The notes below the pieces were generated by a model. The model had not been told where the DNA came from and did no database searches. It saw nothing but the letters and a program-made list of their open reading frames with translations. Below are positions 1 through 8,479 of a stretch of DNA of 64,000 bases, one piece after another (the first letter of the stretch is position 1; each line of letters begins with the position of its first letter). The stretch comes from Microvirga antarctica (lineage in GTDB: Bacteria > Pseudomonadota > Alphaproteobacteria > Rhizobiales > Beijerinckiaceae), in contig NZ_JAGEMM010000001.1 in assembly GCF_017921815.1 (NCBI RefSeq), forward strand, positions 1,054,001 to 1,118,000. The letters are read 5' to 3'. Position numbers and translations under genes: made by a program.

Positions 1-316
1 GATCGAGAACGATGGCCAGAAGCCGCCTCGTCACCGAGACGCCCGGCCGATAGAGGATGTGCAGGAAGAGGGCGAGCGACAGAAGATCGTAGGCCGCGAA
101 GTAGATGGCGGTCTCGCCCAGCATGGCTGCCGCGTCGGCGCTGCCGAGCACGCTTGCGACGCTGAGATAGGTCAGCACGATGCCGCTCAACACGAAGCGG
201 TTGATCGTCATCTCGTGTTCGGTGTCTGGCCGCCTCTTCAGTTCTGTGCGGACACGCTTGAGCGCGCGGGTGGCGCGCCCCCACGTGGCCGACAAGACTG
301 ACGATTTGACCACCAT
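1..316 (-). CDS. RpfC-like hybrid sensor kinase, N-terminal fragment (runs off window)
   Basis: Reading the minus strand from an ATG at 316 gives about 105 residues in frame to the window edge with no stop. The start MVVKSSVLSATWGR is followed by a basic stretch, the motif RPDTEHEM, and then alternating hydrophobic segments (around residues 38-60 and 68-90) that look like membrane helices. The RPD-EHE lead followed by several helices resembles the input region of RpfC-type hybrid histidine kinases, but the kinase core lies outside the window, so this is inference from a short stretch. It starts 22 bases after the stop of the REC-PAS-GGDEF-EAL gene on the same strand, so the two are probably one operon and one signalling pathway. 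Confidence 0.6.
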   Translation of the reverse strand, partial: MVVKSSVLSATWGRATRALKRVRTELKRRPDTEHEMTINRFVLSGIVLTYLSVASVLGSADAAAMLGETAIYFAAYDLLSLALFLHILYRPGVSVTRRLLAIVLD

Positions 317-338
317 GACGGGCCTCCGTCACCCGGAC

Positions 339-2486
339 CTAAGCAAGGTGAACGTGCTTGCTGTCGGCCTTGACGAACGCAATGAACTCTTCAAACGGCA
401 TAGGCTTTCCCAGATAATAGCCTTGGCCCTCGTCGCAACCCTCGATCCGAAGATGCGCCAGTTGCTCGGCTGTCTCGACGCCTTCGCCGACGATGGCAAG
501 GTCCAGACTGTGGCCCAAGCTGACGATGGCGCGCAAAATGGCAGCGTCGTTGGGATCCGTTGTAATATTGCGAATAAAGCATCGATCGACCTTGATGCGA
601 TCCACCGGCAGGTTCTTGACGTATTGCAGCGACGAATAGCCGACGCCGAAATCGTCGATCGAAATGCTCACTCCCAACTCCCGAAGGCCGTGCAGATCCC
701 GCACGACTGCCTCGGTATCCTCCAGCATGATGCTTTCAGTGATCTCCAGTTCCAGCAAATCGGGCGCCAGGCCCGTTGTGGCAAGGGTTTTGGCGACCAG
801 CGCTGGAACATCCTGCTTGCGGAACTGAAGAGCCGACAGGTTGACGCTAACCCGTATGGTCGGCAGTCCCGCACCCTGCCATTGCTTGGCCCGCTGGCAG
901 GCCTCCTTGAGGACCCATTCGCCAAGCGGCAAAATGAGACCGCTCTCTTCGACCCGGGGCAGAAAAACGCCCGGTGCAACAATTCCGATCCCGGGCCGAT
1001 GCCAGCGCAGAAGCGCCTCCGCGCCGACGATCATCCCTGTCGAAAGATCCATCCGCGGTTGGTAGTAAAGCGTGAATTGCTCGTCGGCGATCGCCTGTTT
1101 GAGCTCGGCATCAAGCGCTGCCGCCTCTCGGGCGCGCATGGTCATGTCTTCGACGTAGAACCGATGGAGATTGCCGCCATCGGACTTGGCCTGATACATG
1201 GCAAGATCGGCACTGCGCAGGAGATCTTCAACATTGGCCGCGTTGTGCGGGTGGAGCGCGATGCCAATGCTTGCGGTCGTGGCAATCGGCGTCCCGAAGA
1301 TTTCATAGGGCTCGGAGACGGTCTGGCCGATCCGGGCCGCCAGTTCCGAGGCTTCTTCGGCACCACCCGTTCCGGTCTGCATGACCGCGAATTCATCGCC
1401 CCCAAGTCGGGCGACGGTGCCGTTCTTCCCGACGAGTTGCGTGAGCCGCTTGGCGGTTTCGATCAGGAACCGGTCGCCGGCCGTGTGCCCGAGCACGTCG
1501 TTGATTGGCTTGAAACTGTCGAGATCGATGAGATGAAGTGTCACCGTCCGATTGCCACGGCGGGAGCGGACGATCTCGGCATTGAGCCGCTCCTGCAGAA
1601 GCACGCGGTTCGGCAGTCCCGTCAGTGTGTCGTGATGGGTGATGTGATGGAGATGGGCTTCGGCCTGCTTGCGCTCGCTGATATCCATCGATGTGGTCAG
1701 GACCGCCGTAATGGCGTCGGTCGACGTCCGCAAAGGTGACTTCGTCGTTAGAACCGTGCGCGTTTCGCCGGCGCGATCCGAAAACTCCTCCTCGAAGGCC
1801 GAGATCGGACGTCCCGTATCCCAAACGACCCGATCCAGCGATTTGCTCCGGGCGCCCTGCTCGTCGCCGAACAATGCTGTGGCGTCCTGGCCGACGACCT
1901 TGGCGGGGTCCAAGCCCAGAAGGCGGGTCTGGTACTCGTTGGTGAAGAGTATCTTGCCGTCGCGGTCGGCAGCGGAAATCATGGCCGGAACGGTATCGAT
2001 AACCTGCGCGAGGCGCTCGCTGGAATCGCGCAGGGCCTGAACGCGGGAGCGTTCGCTGTGCTCGAGCTCGCGCTCGAGGCCGTCCGCGCGGCTCGCAAGA
2101 AGCAGTTGCTGGTGCCTCATCTTGAGAAGATTGCGAGCTCGGGTCGCGAATTCATGGTGGTCGACCGGGCTTTGCAGGAAATCCGTCGCGCCCGCTTCGA
2201 GCGCCTGAAGTCGAAACTCACGGTCCTCGTAGACCGTCACCACCACCACCGGCAGGTCGATGAGGGATGGAATCTGGCGGATGCGGCGGATAAATTCCGC
2301 GCCGTCCATCTGCGGCATCTTGTAATCGCTGATGATCAGGTCAGGCGTGTTCTCGGACAGCCACGAGAGAGCGGATAGCGGGTCGGCGAAAGCATTCACC
2401 GAAATATCGCTTGAGATTGACTTCGCCAATCGGGCAAACAGGTTCCTGTTCGTCGCTTGGTCGTCTACGATAATGATGCTCGACAT
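339..2486 (-). CDS. Response regulator with PAS, GGDEF and EAL domains (cyclic-di-GMP signalling)
   Basis: A 715-residue cytoplasmic protein. Residues 1-125 form a receiver domain (IIIVDDQ acidic pocket, phospho-acceptor Asp about 54 in ISDYKMPQMDG). A PAS domain follows around 165-280. A GGDEF domain has an intact RLGGDEFAV signature near 362, and an EAL domain has AEALLRW near 491 and DDFGVGYSSL further on. Both cyclase and phosphodiesterase signatures look complete, so either activity, or a regulated switch, is possible. An earlier in-frame ATG at 2516 adds ten residues. The start at 2486 is preferred because receiver domains normally begin at the MSSIIIVDDQ-like strand. It is followed by the RpfC-like membrane kinase gene, a plausible phospho-donor. 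Confidence 0.9.
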   Translation of the reverse strand: MSSIIIVDDQATNRNLFARLAKSISSDISVNAFADPLSALSWLSENTPDLIISDYKMPQMDGAEFIRRIRQIPSLIDLPVVVVTVYEDREFRLQALEAGATDFLQSPVDHHEFATRARNLLKMRHQQLLLASRADGLERELEHSERSRVQALRDSSERLAQVIDTVPAMISAADRDGKILFTNEYQTRLLGLDPAKVVGQDATALFGDEQGARSKSLDRVVWDTGRPISAFEEEFSDRAGETRTVLTTKSPLRTSTDAITAVLTTSMDISERKQAEAHLHHITHHDTLTGLPNRVLLQERLNAEIVRSRRGNRTVTLHLIDLDSFKPINDVLGHTAGDRFLIETAKRLTQLVGKNGTVARLGGDEFAVMQTGTGGAEEASELAARIGQTVSEPYEIFGTPIATTASIGIALHPHNAANVEDLLRSADLAMYQAKSDGGNLHRFYVEDMTMRAREAAALDAELKQAIADEQFTLYYQPRMDLSTGMIVGAEALLRWHRPGIGIVAPGVFLPRVEESGLILPLGEWVLKEACQRAKQWQGAGLPTIRVSVNLSALQFRKQDVPALVAKTLATTGLAPDLLELEITESIMLEDTEAVVRDLHGLRELGVSISIDDFGVGYSSLQYVKNLPVDRIKVDRCFIRNITTDPNDAAILRAIVSLGHSLDLAIVGEGVETAEQLAHLRIEGCDEGQGYYLGKPMPFEEFIAFVKADSKHVHLA

Positions 2487-2784
2487 CAAGCAGCGCCCAT
2501 CATCTTGTTTGGCCATCTGTCACTGCTATTCGCCCTGGCCATACCGTCTGTCATCGAATCTGTCTTTGCAAATTTTCGCGTGGTTCGGAGTCCGACACCT
2601 CAACTATCGCATGTCCATCCTAGCGAAGTTCTTAATTTTAATGGACTCTTACATGAAGGCTAAGGTTGTCGCTAACCTTCTAACCTCAGTGAGAGTGATA
2701 TAAAATCACACTAATTGTCCATTGTGGCACGAGATCGCGTTTGCATCACGCACTTCACGGCGCAACACTGTTCTACCGCACAAC
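2487..2784. other. AT-richer intergenic region (manC 3' end to the receiver-GGDEF-EAL start)
   Basis: About 300 bases without a convincing gene, clearly richer in A+T than the surroundings. It contains two weak dyads, AAGGTT/AACCTT near 2662-2682 and an imperfect AGTGTGAT/ATCACTCT near 2693-2715, neither followed by a clear T-run. It most likely holds the promoter of the minus-strand signalling operon and the transcript end of manC. Confidence 0.4.
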
Positions 2785-4197
2785 TTACACTCGGGAATAC
2801 AGATCATCGAGTCGCACGATGTCATCCTCTCCGAGATAAGCCCCCGATTGGACCTCGATGAGATTGAGTACAACGCGCCCTGGATTGGCCAGCCGATGGA
2901 CACAGCCGAGGGGCAGATAAACGGACTCGTTCTCCTGAACCAGAATCTCCTCTCCATCGCGAGTGACGAGGGCCGTGCCGTTGACGACCACCCAGTGCTC
3001 GGCTCGGTGAAAATGCTTCTGGAGGGACAGTTTCGCGCCAGGCAGGACGGTGATGCGCTTCACTTGGAAACGCTCCCCGATATGGAGAGACTGGAAAAAA
3101 CCCCATGGCCGATGCACACGCTGCGTCTGGGTCGCGGTCGGATGATCCTTCGCCCGAAGCTGCTCGACGAGGGTCTTGACGTCCTGATCTCGGTCCTTGC
3201 GCGTCACCAGCACGGCGTCGGCGGTGGCCACGACGATGAGATCCTCGACACCAATCGCGGCAACCAGGGGACCGTCGCTGCGCAGATATGACCCGGTGCT
3301 GTCGATCGACATCACGTCGCCGATTTCAACCATACCGCTCGCGTCCCTGTGGGCCGCATCCCACAAGGCTGACCATGTGCCGATGTCGGACCAGCCGCAA
3401 TCCGCATCCACGACGACAGCGTTTGCGGTCTTCTCCATGACCGCATAATCGATCGAAATATTCGGCGCGCTTGCGAAGGATTCGGCGTCAAGCCGCAGGA
3501 AATCCAGATCGACCTGCGCCGTCTCGACCGAGCGCTGGCAAGCGGACAGCATGGCCGGATCGAGGCGTTCGACCTCCGCCAGAAAGGCCCGGGCGGGAAG
3601 CAGAAAGATGCCGCTGTTCCAGCTGTAGCCGCCGGCCGCCAGATAGGCTTCGGCGGTCTTTCGGTCGGGCTTCTCGGTAAATCCCATGACAGGCCGCACC
3701 GCCTCACCGGTCTTGGCTGACCTGATGTAACCATAGCCGGTTGCAGGCCCGAGGGGCGGAATGCCGAAGAGAACGAAATGGCCGGCCTGAGCCGCCGGGA
3801 CGCCCGTCTCGACCGCCTTGAGGAAGGCCCCGGAATCGGCCACCTGGTGATCCGCTGGCATGAGCAGGACGAGGCTGTCGGGCCGATGGCGCATGGCAAG
3901 TATGGCGGCGACGACGGCGGCCGGGCAGGTATTGCGCCCGACAGGCTCCAGCACGATCTGAACATCGGCGCGGTCGATCGCGCGAAGCTGCTCGGCGATG
4001 ACGAACCGGTGCTCGCTGTTGGCAATCACAAAAGCCGGGCCGAAGGCGGTTGACGGGGAGACGCGCCGCATCGTCTCCTGAAGAAGCGTCTCCGGGCCGA
4101 GCAAGGGCAGCAATTGCTTCGGGTAGGTCTCGCGCGACAGGGGCCAAAGGCGGCTGCCGGTCCCGCCCGACAGCAGGACGGGGATGATTTCGTTCAT
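2785..4197 (-). CDS. manC: Mannose-1-phosphate guanylyltransferase / mannose-6-phosphate isomerase
   Basis: A 470-residue bifunctional type II enzyme (ManC/AlgA/CpsB family). The N-terminal nucleotidyltransferase domain makes GDP-mannose from mannose-1-phosphate and GTP and shows the pyrophosphorylase signature GGTGSRLWPLSRETYPKQ at residues 10-27, then GFTEKPD near 173. The C-terminal cupin domain carries the isomerase-type metal site HFHRAEHW near 395 and the PLGCVHRLAN strand. Length matches the bifunctional family (about 470-480). GDP-mannose feeds exopolysaccharide, LPS or glycan synthesis, but no glycosyltransferase cluster lies beside it here. It is divergent from the ABC-F gene, with a 200-base shared upstream region. 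Confidence 0.93.
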   Translation of the reverse strand: MNEIIPVLLSGGTGSRLWPLSRETYPKQLLPLLGPETLLQETMRRVSPSTAFGPAFVIANSEHRFVIAEQLRAIDRADVQIVLEPVGRNTCPAAVVAAILAMRHRPDSLVLLMPADHQVADSGAFLKAVETGVPAAQAGHFVLFGIPPLGPATGYGYIRSAKTGEAVRPVMGFTEKPDRKTAEAYLAAGGYSWNSGIFLLPARAFLAEVERLDPAMLSACQRSVETAQVDLDFLRLDAESFASAPNISIDYAVMEKTANAVVVDADCGWSDIGTWSALWDAAHRDASGMVEIGDVMSIDSTGSYLRSDGPLVAAIGVEDLIVVATADAVLVTRKDRDQDVKTLVEQLRAKDHPTATQTQRVHRPWGFFQSLHIGERFQVKRITVLPGAKLSLQKHFHRAEHWVVVNGTALVTRDGEEILVQENESVYLPLGCVHRLANPGRVVLNLIEVQSGAYLGEDDIVRLDDLYSRV

Positions 4198-4398
4198 GAC
4201 CTGACGATCCTGCTAACCCGAACTTTCACGCGCCGAGTATTGACCTCAATGCTGCGCGCACTGCAAGCTTGACCCGTCCGAGGCCACCGCCGGACAGGTG
4301 AGCCATGCGTGGACGGGGCCTCGCGATTCGTTCCTGACCGTGTTAGGGAGCCCGCGCCCCTCGGGCCTTCCCTCCCCTTCACCGTTCGGCCAACCCCC

Positions 4399-6036
4399 AT
4401 GCTCCAGATCGAGAACCTCATCTTCAACGGATGGGGCCGCCGCTTTTTTGACAAGGCCACGGTCACCCTGCCCACGGGCGCGAAAGTCGGGCTGGTGGGT
4501 CGCAATGGTGTGGGAAAGTCCACGCTATTCAAGCTGATCCTCGGGGAATTGCAGCCTGACGGGGGCGAGATCGTTCTGCCGAAGACAGCCAGGATTGCGT
4601 CAGTCGACCAGGAGCACCCAGCGACGTCCGTCTCTCTCATCGACACGATTCTGGCAGCCGACGTCGAACGGGAAGCCCTGAACCTCGAGCTCGAAACTGC
4701 CGAGCCCGAGCGCATGGGTGAAATCTACGGGCGGCTGATCGAGATCGATGCCGACCGCGCGCCGGCGCGGGCCGGCGAGATCCTGAGCGGGCTTGGCTTT
4801 TCCGTCGCCGACCTGACCCGCGCCATGTCGGAATTCTCGGGGGGCTGGCGGATGCGCGTCGCCCTTGCGGCAGCCCTTTTCGCGCAGCCCGATCTTCTTT
4901 TGCTCGACGAGCCGACGAACTATCTGGATCTCGAAGGGGCCCTGTGGCTCGAGGCCCGGCTGAAGAAATATCCGCATACCGCCCTTATCATCAGCCATGA
5001 CCGTGAATTGCTGAACAATTCGGTCGATGCCATTCTGCACGTGAACGAGGGAAAGCTCGACCTCTATACGGGCGGATATGATGATTTCGAGCGGCGTCGG
5101 GGTGAAAAGCTGCGCCTGCAGACGGCCTCGCGCAATAAGCAGGAAGCCGAGCGTGCGCACCTGCAGAGCTTCGTTGACCGCTTCCGCGCCAAAGCCAGCA
5201 AGGCCGCACAAGCGCAATCGCGCATGAAGCGGCTGGCCAAGCTCGAGCCGATCGCCGCCGTCATCGAGGAGCGGGTTGCGCCTTTCACCCTGCCCTCGCC
5301 GGAGCGTCCGCTCGCACCGCCCCTGATGCAGTTGGAAGACGCCGCCGTCGGCTATGGCGGTGAGCCGGTGCTACGGAACCTCAATCTCCGCCTCGACATC
5401 GACGACCGCATCGGCCTGCTGGGCGTCAACGGAGCCGGGAAATCGACCTTCGCCAAGATGGCCGCGGGAGCAATCGCGATTCAGTCGGGGCTCATGCGGC
5501 GGGAAGGCCGGGTGAAAGTGGGGTGGTTTCATCAGCACCAGATCGAAGCCCTTGATCCGAACGACACGCCCCTTGAGATCATCCGGCGCGCCACGCCGAA
5601 CGACAGCGAATCGTCCCGGCGTTCGCGCCTCGCACAATTTGGCCTGGGTTTCGACAAGCAGCAGACCACGGTCGCCAATCTGTCAGGCGGCGAGCGAGCC
5701 CGGTTGCTTCTGAACCTCGTCGCCATGGATGCGCCCCATCTGCTGATCCTCGACGAGCCGACGAACCACCTCGACATTGACAGCCGACGGGCCCTTCTCG
5801 ACGCGCTGAACGATTATGCAGGTGCCGTCATCCTCATTACACACGATCGCTCGCTGATGGAGCTGGTGGCTGACCGCCTGTGGCTCGCGGCAGACGGACA
5901 CGTGACGCCATTCGACGGCGACATGGAGGATTACGCCCGCTTTGTGCTGGAGCGCGCCAAGGCCGGCTCCCGGCCGTCACAGAACCGAGAAGGGTCGTCG
6001 AAACGGCGCAAAAAGATGATCGTCGAGGCGGCCTGA
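4399..6036 (+). CDS. ABC-F family ATPase (YheS-like)
   Basis: A 545-residue soluble protein with two ABC ATPase domains and no membrane domain, the hallmark of ABC-F proteins that act on ribosomes. Domain 1 has Walker A GRNGVGKST (34-42), signature FSGGW (146-150) and Walker B LLLLDEPTNYLD. An interdomain linker is rich in charged residues (about 240-290). Domain 2 has GVNGAGKST near 342, LSGGERARL near 427 and LILDEPTNHLD. The FSGGWRMR signature is closest to the YheS subgroup. The ATG at 4399 is preferred over an upstream in-frame ATG at 4309, because MLQIENL is the usual ABC-F beginning. The exact translation-factor role cannot be read from sequence. Confidence 0.9.
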   Translation: MLQIENLIFNGWGRRFFDKATVTLPTGAKVGLVGRNGVGKSTLFKLILGELQPDGGEIVLPKTARIASVDQEHPATSVSLIDTILAADVEREALNLELETAEPERMGEIYGRLIEIDADRAPARAGEILSGLGFSVADLTRAMSEFSGGWRMRVALAAALFAQPDLLLLDEPTNYLDLEGALWLEARLKKYPHTALIISHDRELLNNSVDAILHVNEGKLDLYTGGYDDFERRRGEKLRLQTASRNKQEAERAHLQSFVDRFRAKASKAAQAQSRMKRLAKLEPIAAVIEERVAPFTLPSPERPLAPPLMQLEDAAVGYGGEPVLRNLNLRLDIDDRIGLLGVNGAGKSTFAKMAAGAIAIQSGLMRREGRVKVGWFHQHQIEALDPNDTPLEIIRRATPNDSESSRRSRLAQFGLGFDKQQTTVANLSGGERARLLLNLVAMDAPHLLILDEPTNHLDIDSRRALLDALNDYAGAVILITHDRSLMELVADRLWLAADGHVTPFDGDMEDYARFVLERAKAGSRPSQNREGSSKRRKKMIVEAA

Positions 6037-6352
6037 CAAAAATCATCGGCTGGCGCCCAGAGCGTTGCCCGCCTGTGGTTTGGAAAGTCAAAGCCGGTTC
6101 ATCGTCACATAACTCGGCTACGGCTGAACGGTTTGGCCGGGCCAAAGAAAGCACTCAACTCGAAATTCGCTTGTAATTTTTCGTAGATGCGACTATATCA
6201 GCATATCGAATTTGGCCTGACGACTGCTCTGTTTCGCCTTGCACTGCTTGCCGCGCGCTCCGAACAATCTCTCCAAAACTCGAAAAATTGTGCTTGTTCA
6301 CAGTGATGGGAACAAGCGCGGACGCACTTCAAGTCAGTGAAAGGACTTTCAA
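6037..6352 (+). promoter_or_regulatory. cspA upstream region with long potential leader
   Basis: About 316 bases between the ABC-F gene and cspA. The right half (6170-6350) is A/T-richer and holds no gene, consistent with a promoter plus a long 5' untranslated leader, as seen in cold-shock genes. The Shine-Dalgarno-like AAAGGAC lies just upstream of the cspA ATG. A stable dyad in it is listed separately. Confidence 0.45.
6292..6317 (+). promoter_or_regulatory. Leader hairpin upstream of cspA
   Basis: GCTTGTTC (6292-6299) pairs perfectly with GAACAAGC (6310-6317) around a 10-base loop, 36 bases before the cspA start codon. This position suits a leader structure affecting cspA translation or mRNA stability. 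The structure is seen directly; the role is inferred. Confidence 0.45.
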
Positions 6353-6562
6353 ATGGTTACCGGCACCGTAAAATTCTACAACGATCAAAAGGGCTTCGGC
6401 TTCATCCAGCCTGACAACGGCGACAAGGATGTGTTCGTGCATGCGACCGCTCTCGAGCGCGCTGGCATTCGTGGCCTCGTTGAAGGCCAGAAGGTCTCCT
6501 TCGACACCGAAGAAGATCGCCGCAGCGGCAAGATTGCAGTCAGCACCATTCAGACTGCATAA
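6353..6562 (+). CDS. cspA: Cold-shock protein, CspA family
   Basis: A 69-residue single OB-fold (cold-shock domain) protein that binds single-stranded nucleic acid. RNP1 KGFGFI (residues 13-18) and RNP2 VFVHA (27-31) are intact, and the start MVTGTVKFYND is canonical. Such proteins act as RNA chaperones and transcript antiterminators. It is preceded by AAAGGAC and followed by a strong terminator 45 bases downstream, so it is probably transcribed alone. Confidence 0.95.
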   Translation: MVTGTVKFYNDQKGFGFIQPDNGDKDVFVHATALERAGIRGLVEGQKVSFDTEEDRRSGKIAVSTIQTA

Positions 6563-6606
6563 GTCTGACGGCTCTGGTGTGATCTGAATTCACGCCGAAC
6601 ATTCCA

Positions 6607-6635
6607 GGCCGCACTTCACAAAGGTGCGGCCTTTT
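6607..6635 (+). terminator. Intrinsic terminator of cspA
   Basis: GGCCGCAC (6607-6614) pairs with GTGCGGCC (6624-6631) around a 9-base loop and is followed directly by TTTT, then a T-rich stretch. It sits 45 bases after the cspA stop. Confidence 0.85.
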
Positions 6636-6697
6636 CTGTTTGTCGCAAGCTCTGCGACGACCGCGAAAAGACTTTGGTTTTCGCCATTGAGGGTCTG

Positions 6698-6898
6698 ATG
6701 TTTAAATTCAAGAGAACGATCCATCCGAAATCCGTGATGTTTGCTGTCGAGTACGAAGACGGCCGCACGGGATATCTCGTCGTGGAAGGACATGGCGGTC
6801 CAGGCGAGGATTATCTCGCCCTGTCGATCGCCCGCGAGCAGCAGGCAGCGGGCACTTTGCCCGAAGGGAACATCACGCGCATCAAGCGGGTGAGATAA
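6698..6898 (+). CDS. Small conserved-type protein of unknown function
   Basis: A 66-residue protein starting MFKFKRTIHPKSVMFAV. The ATG at 6698 is preceded by GAGGG at a usable distance; an in-frame codon at 6674 would add eight residues. There is no signal peptide or membrane segment. The composition is a mixed alpha/beta small domain with a Gly-rich turn (VEGHGGPGED) and a basic tail (RIKRVR). It is the first of four closely spaced small genes after cspA, separated from it by a terminator. I do not recognise the family. Confidence 0.6.
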   Translation: MFKFKRTIHPKSVMFAVEYEDGRTGYLVVEGHGGPGEDYLALSIAREQQAAGTLPEGNITRIKRVR

Positions 6899-6912
6899 GG
6901 AACCGGGTTTTC

Positions 6913-7056
6913 ATGGCTAAAGGTCAGCAGCGCGGCAACCGCGAGACGAAAAAGCCAAAGCAAGACAAGCCGAAGACGAAAGAAACGCCCTCGCCTTTCG
7001 CGGTGACGCCGTCCAAGACGGTCGCTTCCGTGAAGCCCAATACTGGCAAGAGGTGA
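6913..7056 (+). CDS. Very small lysine-rich protein
   Basis: A 47-residue reading frame beginning MAKGQQRGNRETKKPKQDKP. It is strongly basic and hydrophilic, with many Lys, Gln, Thr and Pro, and probably disordered. It begins 14 bases after the preceding gene, and its stop overlaps the next start by one base (TGATG). This tight packing supports real translation. Short MAKGQ-type basic proteins of this kind are common in Hyphomicrobiales (from memory, not searched); the function is unknown and nucleic-acid contact is only a guess. Confidence 0.6.
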   Translation: MAKGQQRGNRETKKPKQDKPKTKETPSPFAVTPSKTVASVKPNTGKR

Positions 7057-7280
7057 TGGCCTACCCGGCGCAGATGGCGCTCCTTGCCGTTCTGGCGCTC
7101 GGCGGGACTGCGCTCGCACAGACGCCGACCGCACCGCCGGTCGAAACGAAAACCGCCGAGCCACCCAACCGATCCCCAGCGACGGAGGCCGAGCTTTCGC
7201 GCCAGCGCACGCAGAACCAGGAACGGGAGTGGGATCGCAAGATGCGGGCCTCGACCAAGAGCATTTGCAAGGGCTGCTAA
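7056..7280 (+). CDS. Small secreted protein
   Basis: A 74-residue protein with a clear signal peptide (MAYPAQMALLAVLALGGTALAQ, probable cleavage after ALA). A Pro/Thr-rich then charged, Arg/Gln/Glu-rich mature part of about 50 residues ends in CKGC. The start ATG overlaps the stop of the upstream gene by one base, which indicates coupled translation. The two C-terminal cysteines could form a disulfide in the periplasm. Family not recognised. Confidence 0.6.
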   Translation: MAYPAQMALLAVLALGGTALAQTPTAPPVETKTAEPPNRSPATEAELSRQRTQNQEREWDRKMRASTKSICKGC

Positions 7281-7331
7281 CGATCTCAGCAAGCGCGGCC
7301 GACGGCGGCGCAGCGAAAGGGAAGACGACCG

Positions 7332-7520
7332 ATGAAACCGAAGTTCAAGGTGGGCCAGACCGTTCAACTATCCACCAACGGCCTTGGGCGTGCTGTTCGC
7401 GGCACCACCTATGAGATCATCAGCATCCGTCCCGCCAATGACGACGAATTCCAGTATGTGATCAAGAGCCCGACAGAGGCCTATCAGCGGTGCGTCCGCG
7501 AGGGTCTGCTCGCCGTTTGA
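7332..7520 (+). CDS. Small protein, possible SH3/KOW-like barrel
   Basis: A 62-residue protein, MKPKFKVGQTVQLSTNGLGR. The pattern of a basic start, FKVGQTVQL, a Gly-rich turn and then TYEIISIRP resembles the small beta-barrels found in single-domain KOW/SH3-like proteins. That is a structural guess, not an identified family. GGGAAGACGACCG upstream gives a plausible ribosome site. It is the last member of the small-gene run, 51 bases after the secreted protein. Confidence 0.6.
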   Translation: MKPKFKVGQTVQLSTNGLGRAVRGTTYEIISIRPANDDEFQYVIKSPTEAYQRCVREGLLAV

Positions 7521-7676
7521 GGGCGCCTCGCGCTGCTGACGAACGCCACGCGTCGATTTTGATTTGCGGCCCTCCGGCCTGGTGGATCTACCGTCCGACA
7601 TCGTTGACGTAGGATCAACTTCCTTTACGTTAGGACCATGACGTGGCTGCACGTCGTGACCAACGAGGAATGCCCG

Positions 7677-8264
7677 ATGAGATCGCTATTTGCTGCCGCA
7701 GCGTTTGCAGTCGCGGGACTGTGCGCCGGTAGCTTTGCTCTTGCGCAAACACCACCCACAGCCGCCGACACTATGGCCCCGATGCCTCCCGCGAATTGGC
7801 TGTTCGTCCAGACTGCGGACTCGGTGACATTCGAGGGGACCACACTGACCTTGAAGGGCGTTGCTCCTCAGACCCTCATGTTTACCGACCGTCCGGAGAG
7901 GATGACGGGCGATGCGCCGACGGCGAAGTTCGTCGAGTATTGGACATCGGGCAAAAGCGACTTTGAGAAGGATCCTCCAAACGCCACCCTGTCAGTGGAT
8001 GTGGGCGGAAAGGCTTACCTGTCAGTGATCGAACTGACCAATCCGCAGCTCAGTGGTGACACCCTGACCTATACGGTCAAGGTCCTTGGCGACGCTCCGC
8101 CCGCCTCTGGCAAATTGGCCAGCCTGTTCATCGATTGGTGGTACGGGCCTGGCTGGGGTCCGCGTCGCTACTGGGGTCCAGGCCCATGGGGACCCGGTCC
8201 CGGCGGCGCCTGCTGGCGCGGTCCATATGGCGGCCTCCATTGCCGCCCAGCCTGGGCCTGGTAG
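7677..8264 (+). CDS. Secreted protein with Trp/Gly/Pro-rich C-terminus
   Basis: A 195-residue exported protein. The signal peptide is MRSLFAAAAFAVAGLCAG followed by SFALAQ; the central part (about 45-150) is beta-rich and includes LKGVAPQTLMFTDRPERM. The C-terminal tail is dominated by Trp, Gly, Pro, Arg and Tyr (WWYGPGWGPRRYWGPGPWG). The ATG at 7677 fits the signal peptide and has GAGG 8 bases upstream; a 5' in-frame ATG at 7638 adds an unlikely leader. Similar low-complexity tails occur in envelope proteins of rhizobia. Function unknown; periplasmic or surface location is inferred. Confidence 0.7.
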   Translation: MRSLFAAAAFAVAGLCAGSFALAQTPPTAADTMAPMPPANWLFVQTADSVTFEGTTLTLKGVAPQTLMFTDRPERMTGDAPTAKFVEYWTSGKSDFEKDPPNATLSVDVGGKAYLSVIELTNPQLSGDTLTYTVKVLGDAPPASGKLASLFIDWWYGPGWGPRRYWGPGPWGPGPGGACWRGPYGGLHCRPAWAW

Positions 8265-8291
8265 ACGGCTCGTTTCATTCTGCACGACCTG

Positions 8292-8328
8292 TTCAGCCCG
8301 GCAGCCCGTCATGGCTCGCCGGGCTGAA
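8292..8328 (+). terminator. Perfect 11-bp hairpin without T-run
   Basis: TTCAGCCCGGC (8292-8302) pairs perfectly with GCCGGGCTGAA (8318-8328), loop 15 bases, 28 bases after the stop of the secreted protein gene. No T-tract follows, so it may be a 3'-end stabilising hairpin rather than a true intrinsic terminator. Confidence 0.4.
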
Positions 8329-8479
8329 TCGTGAACGTGCCCGCCCCGCCAGCCCTACCCGACAAACTCATCGACCTCATGGAACCGGGCAAGGGGCCCC
8401 GACGTCTCTGATCCGAGGAAGAGACAGCGATCGATCGGCACCTTTTCCAACACAGGAACGGATCGGTGGGAGAGGCGAA

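Noticed and set aside
180..1739. A 519-codon open frame on the plus strand
   Set aside because: It is antisense to the receiver-PAS-GGDEF-EAL gene and has no domain-like sequence; a high-GC shadow frame.
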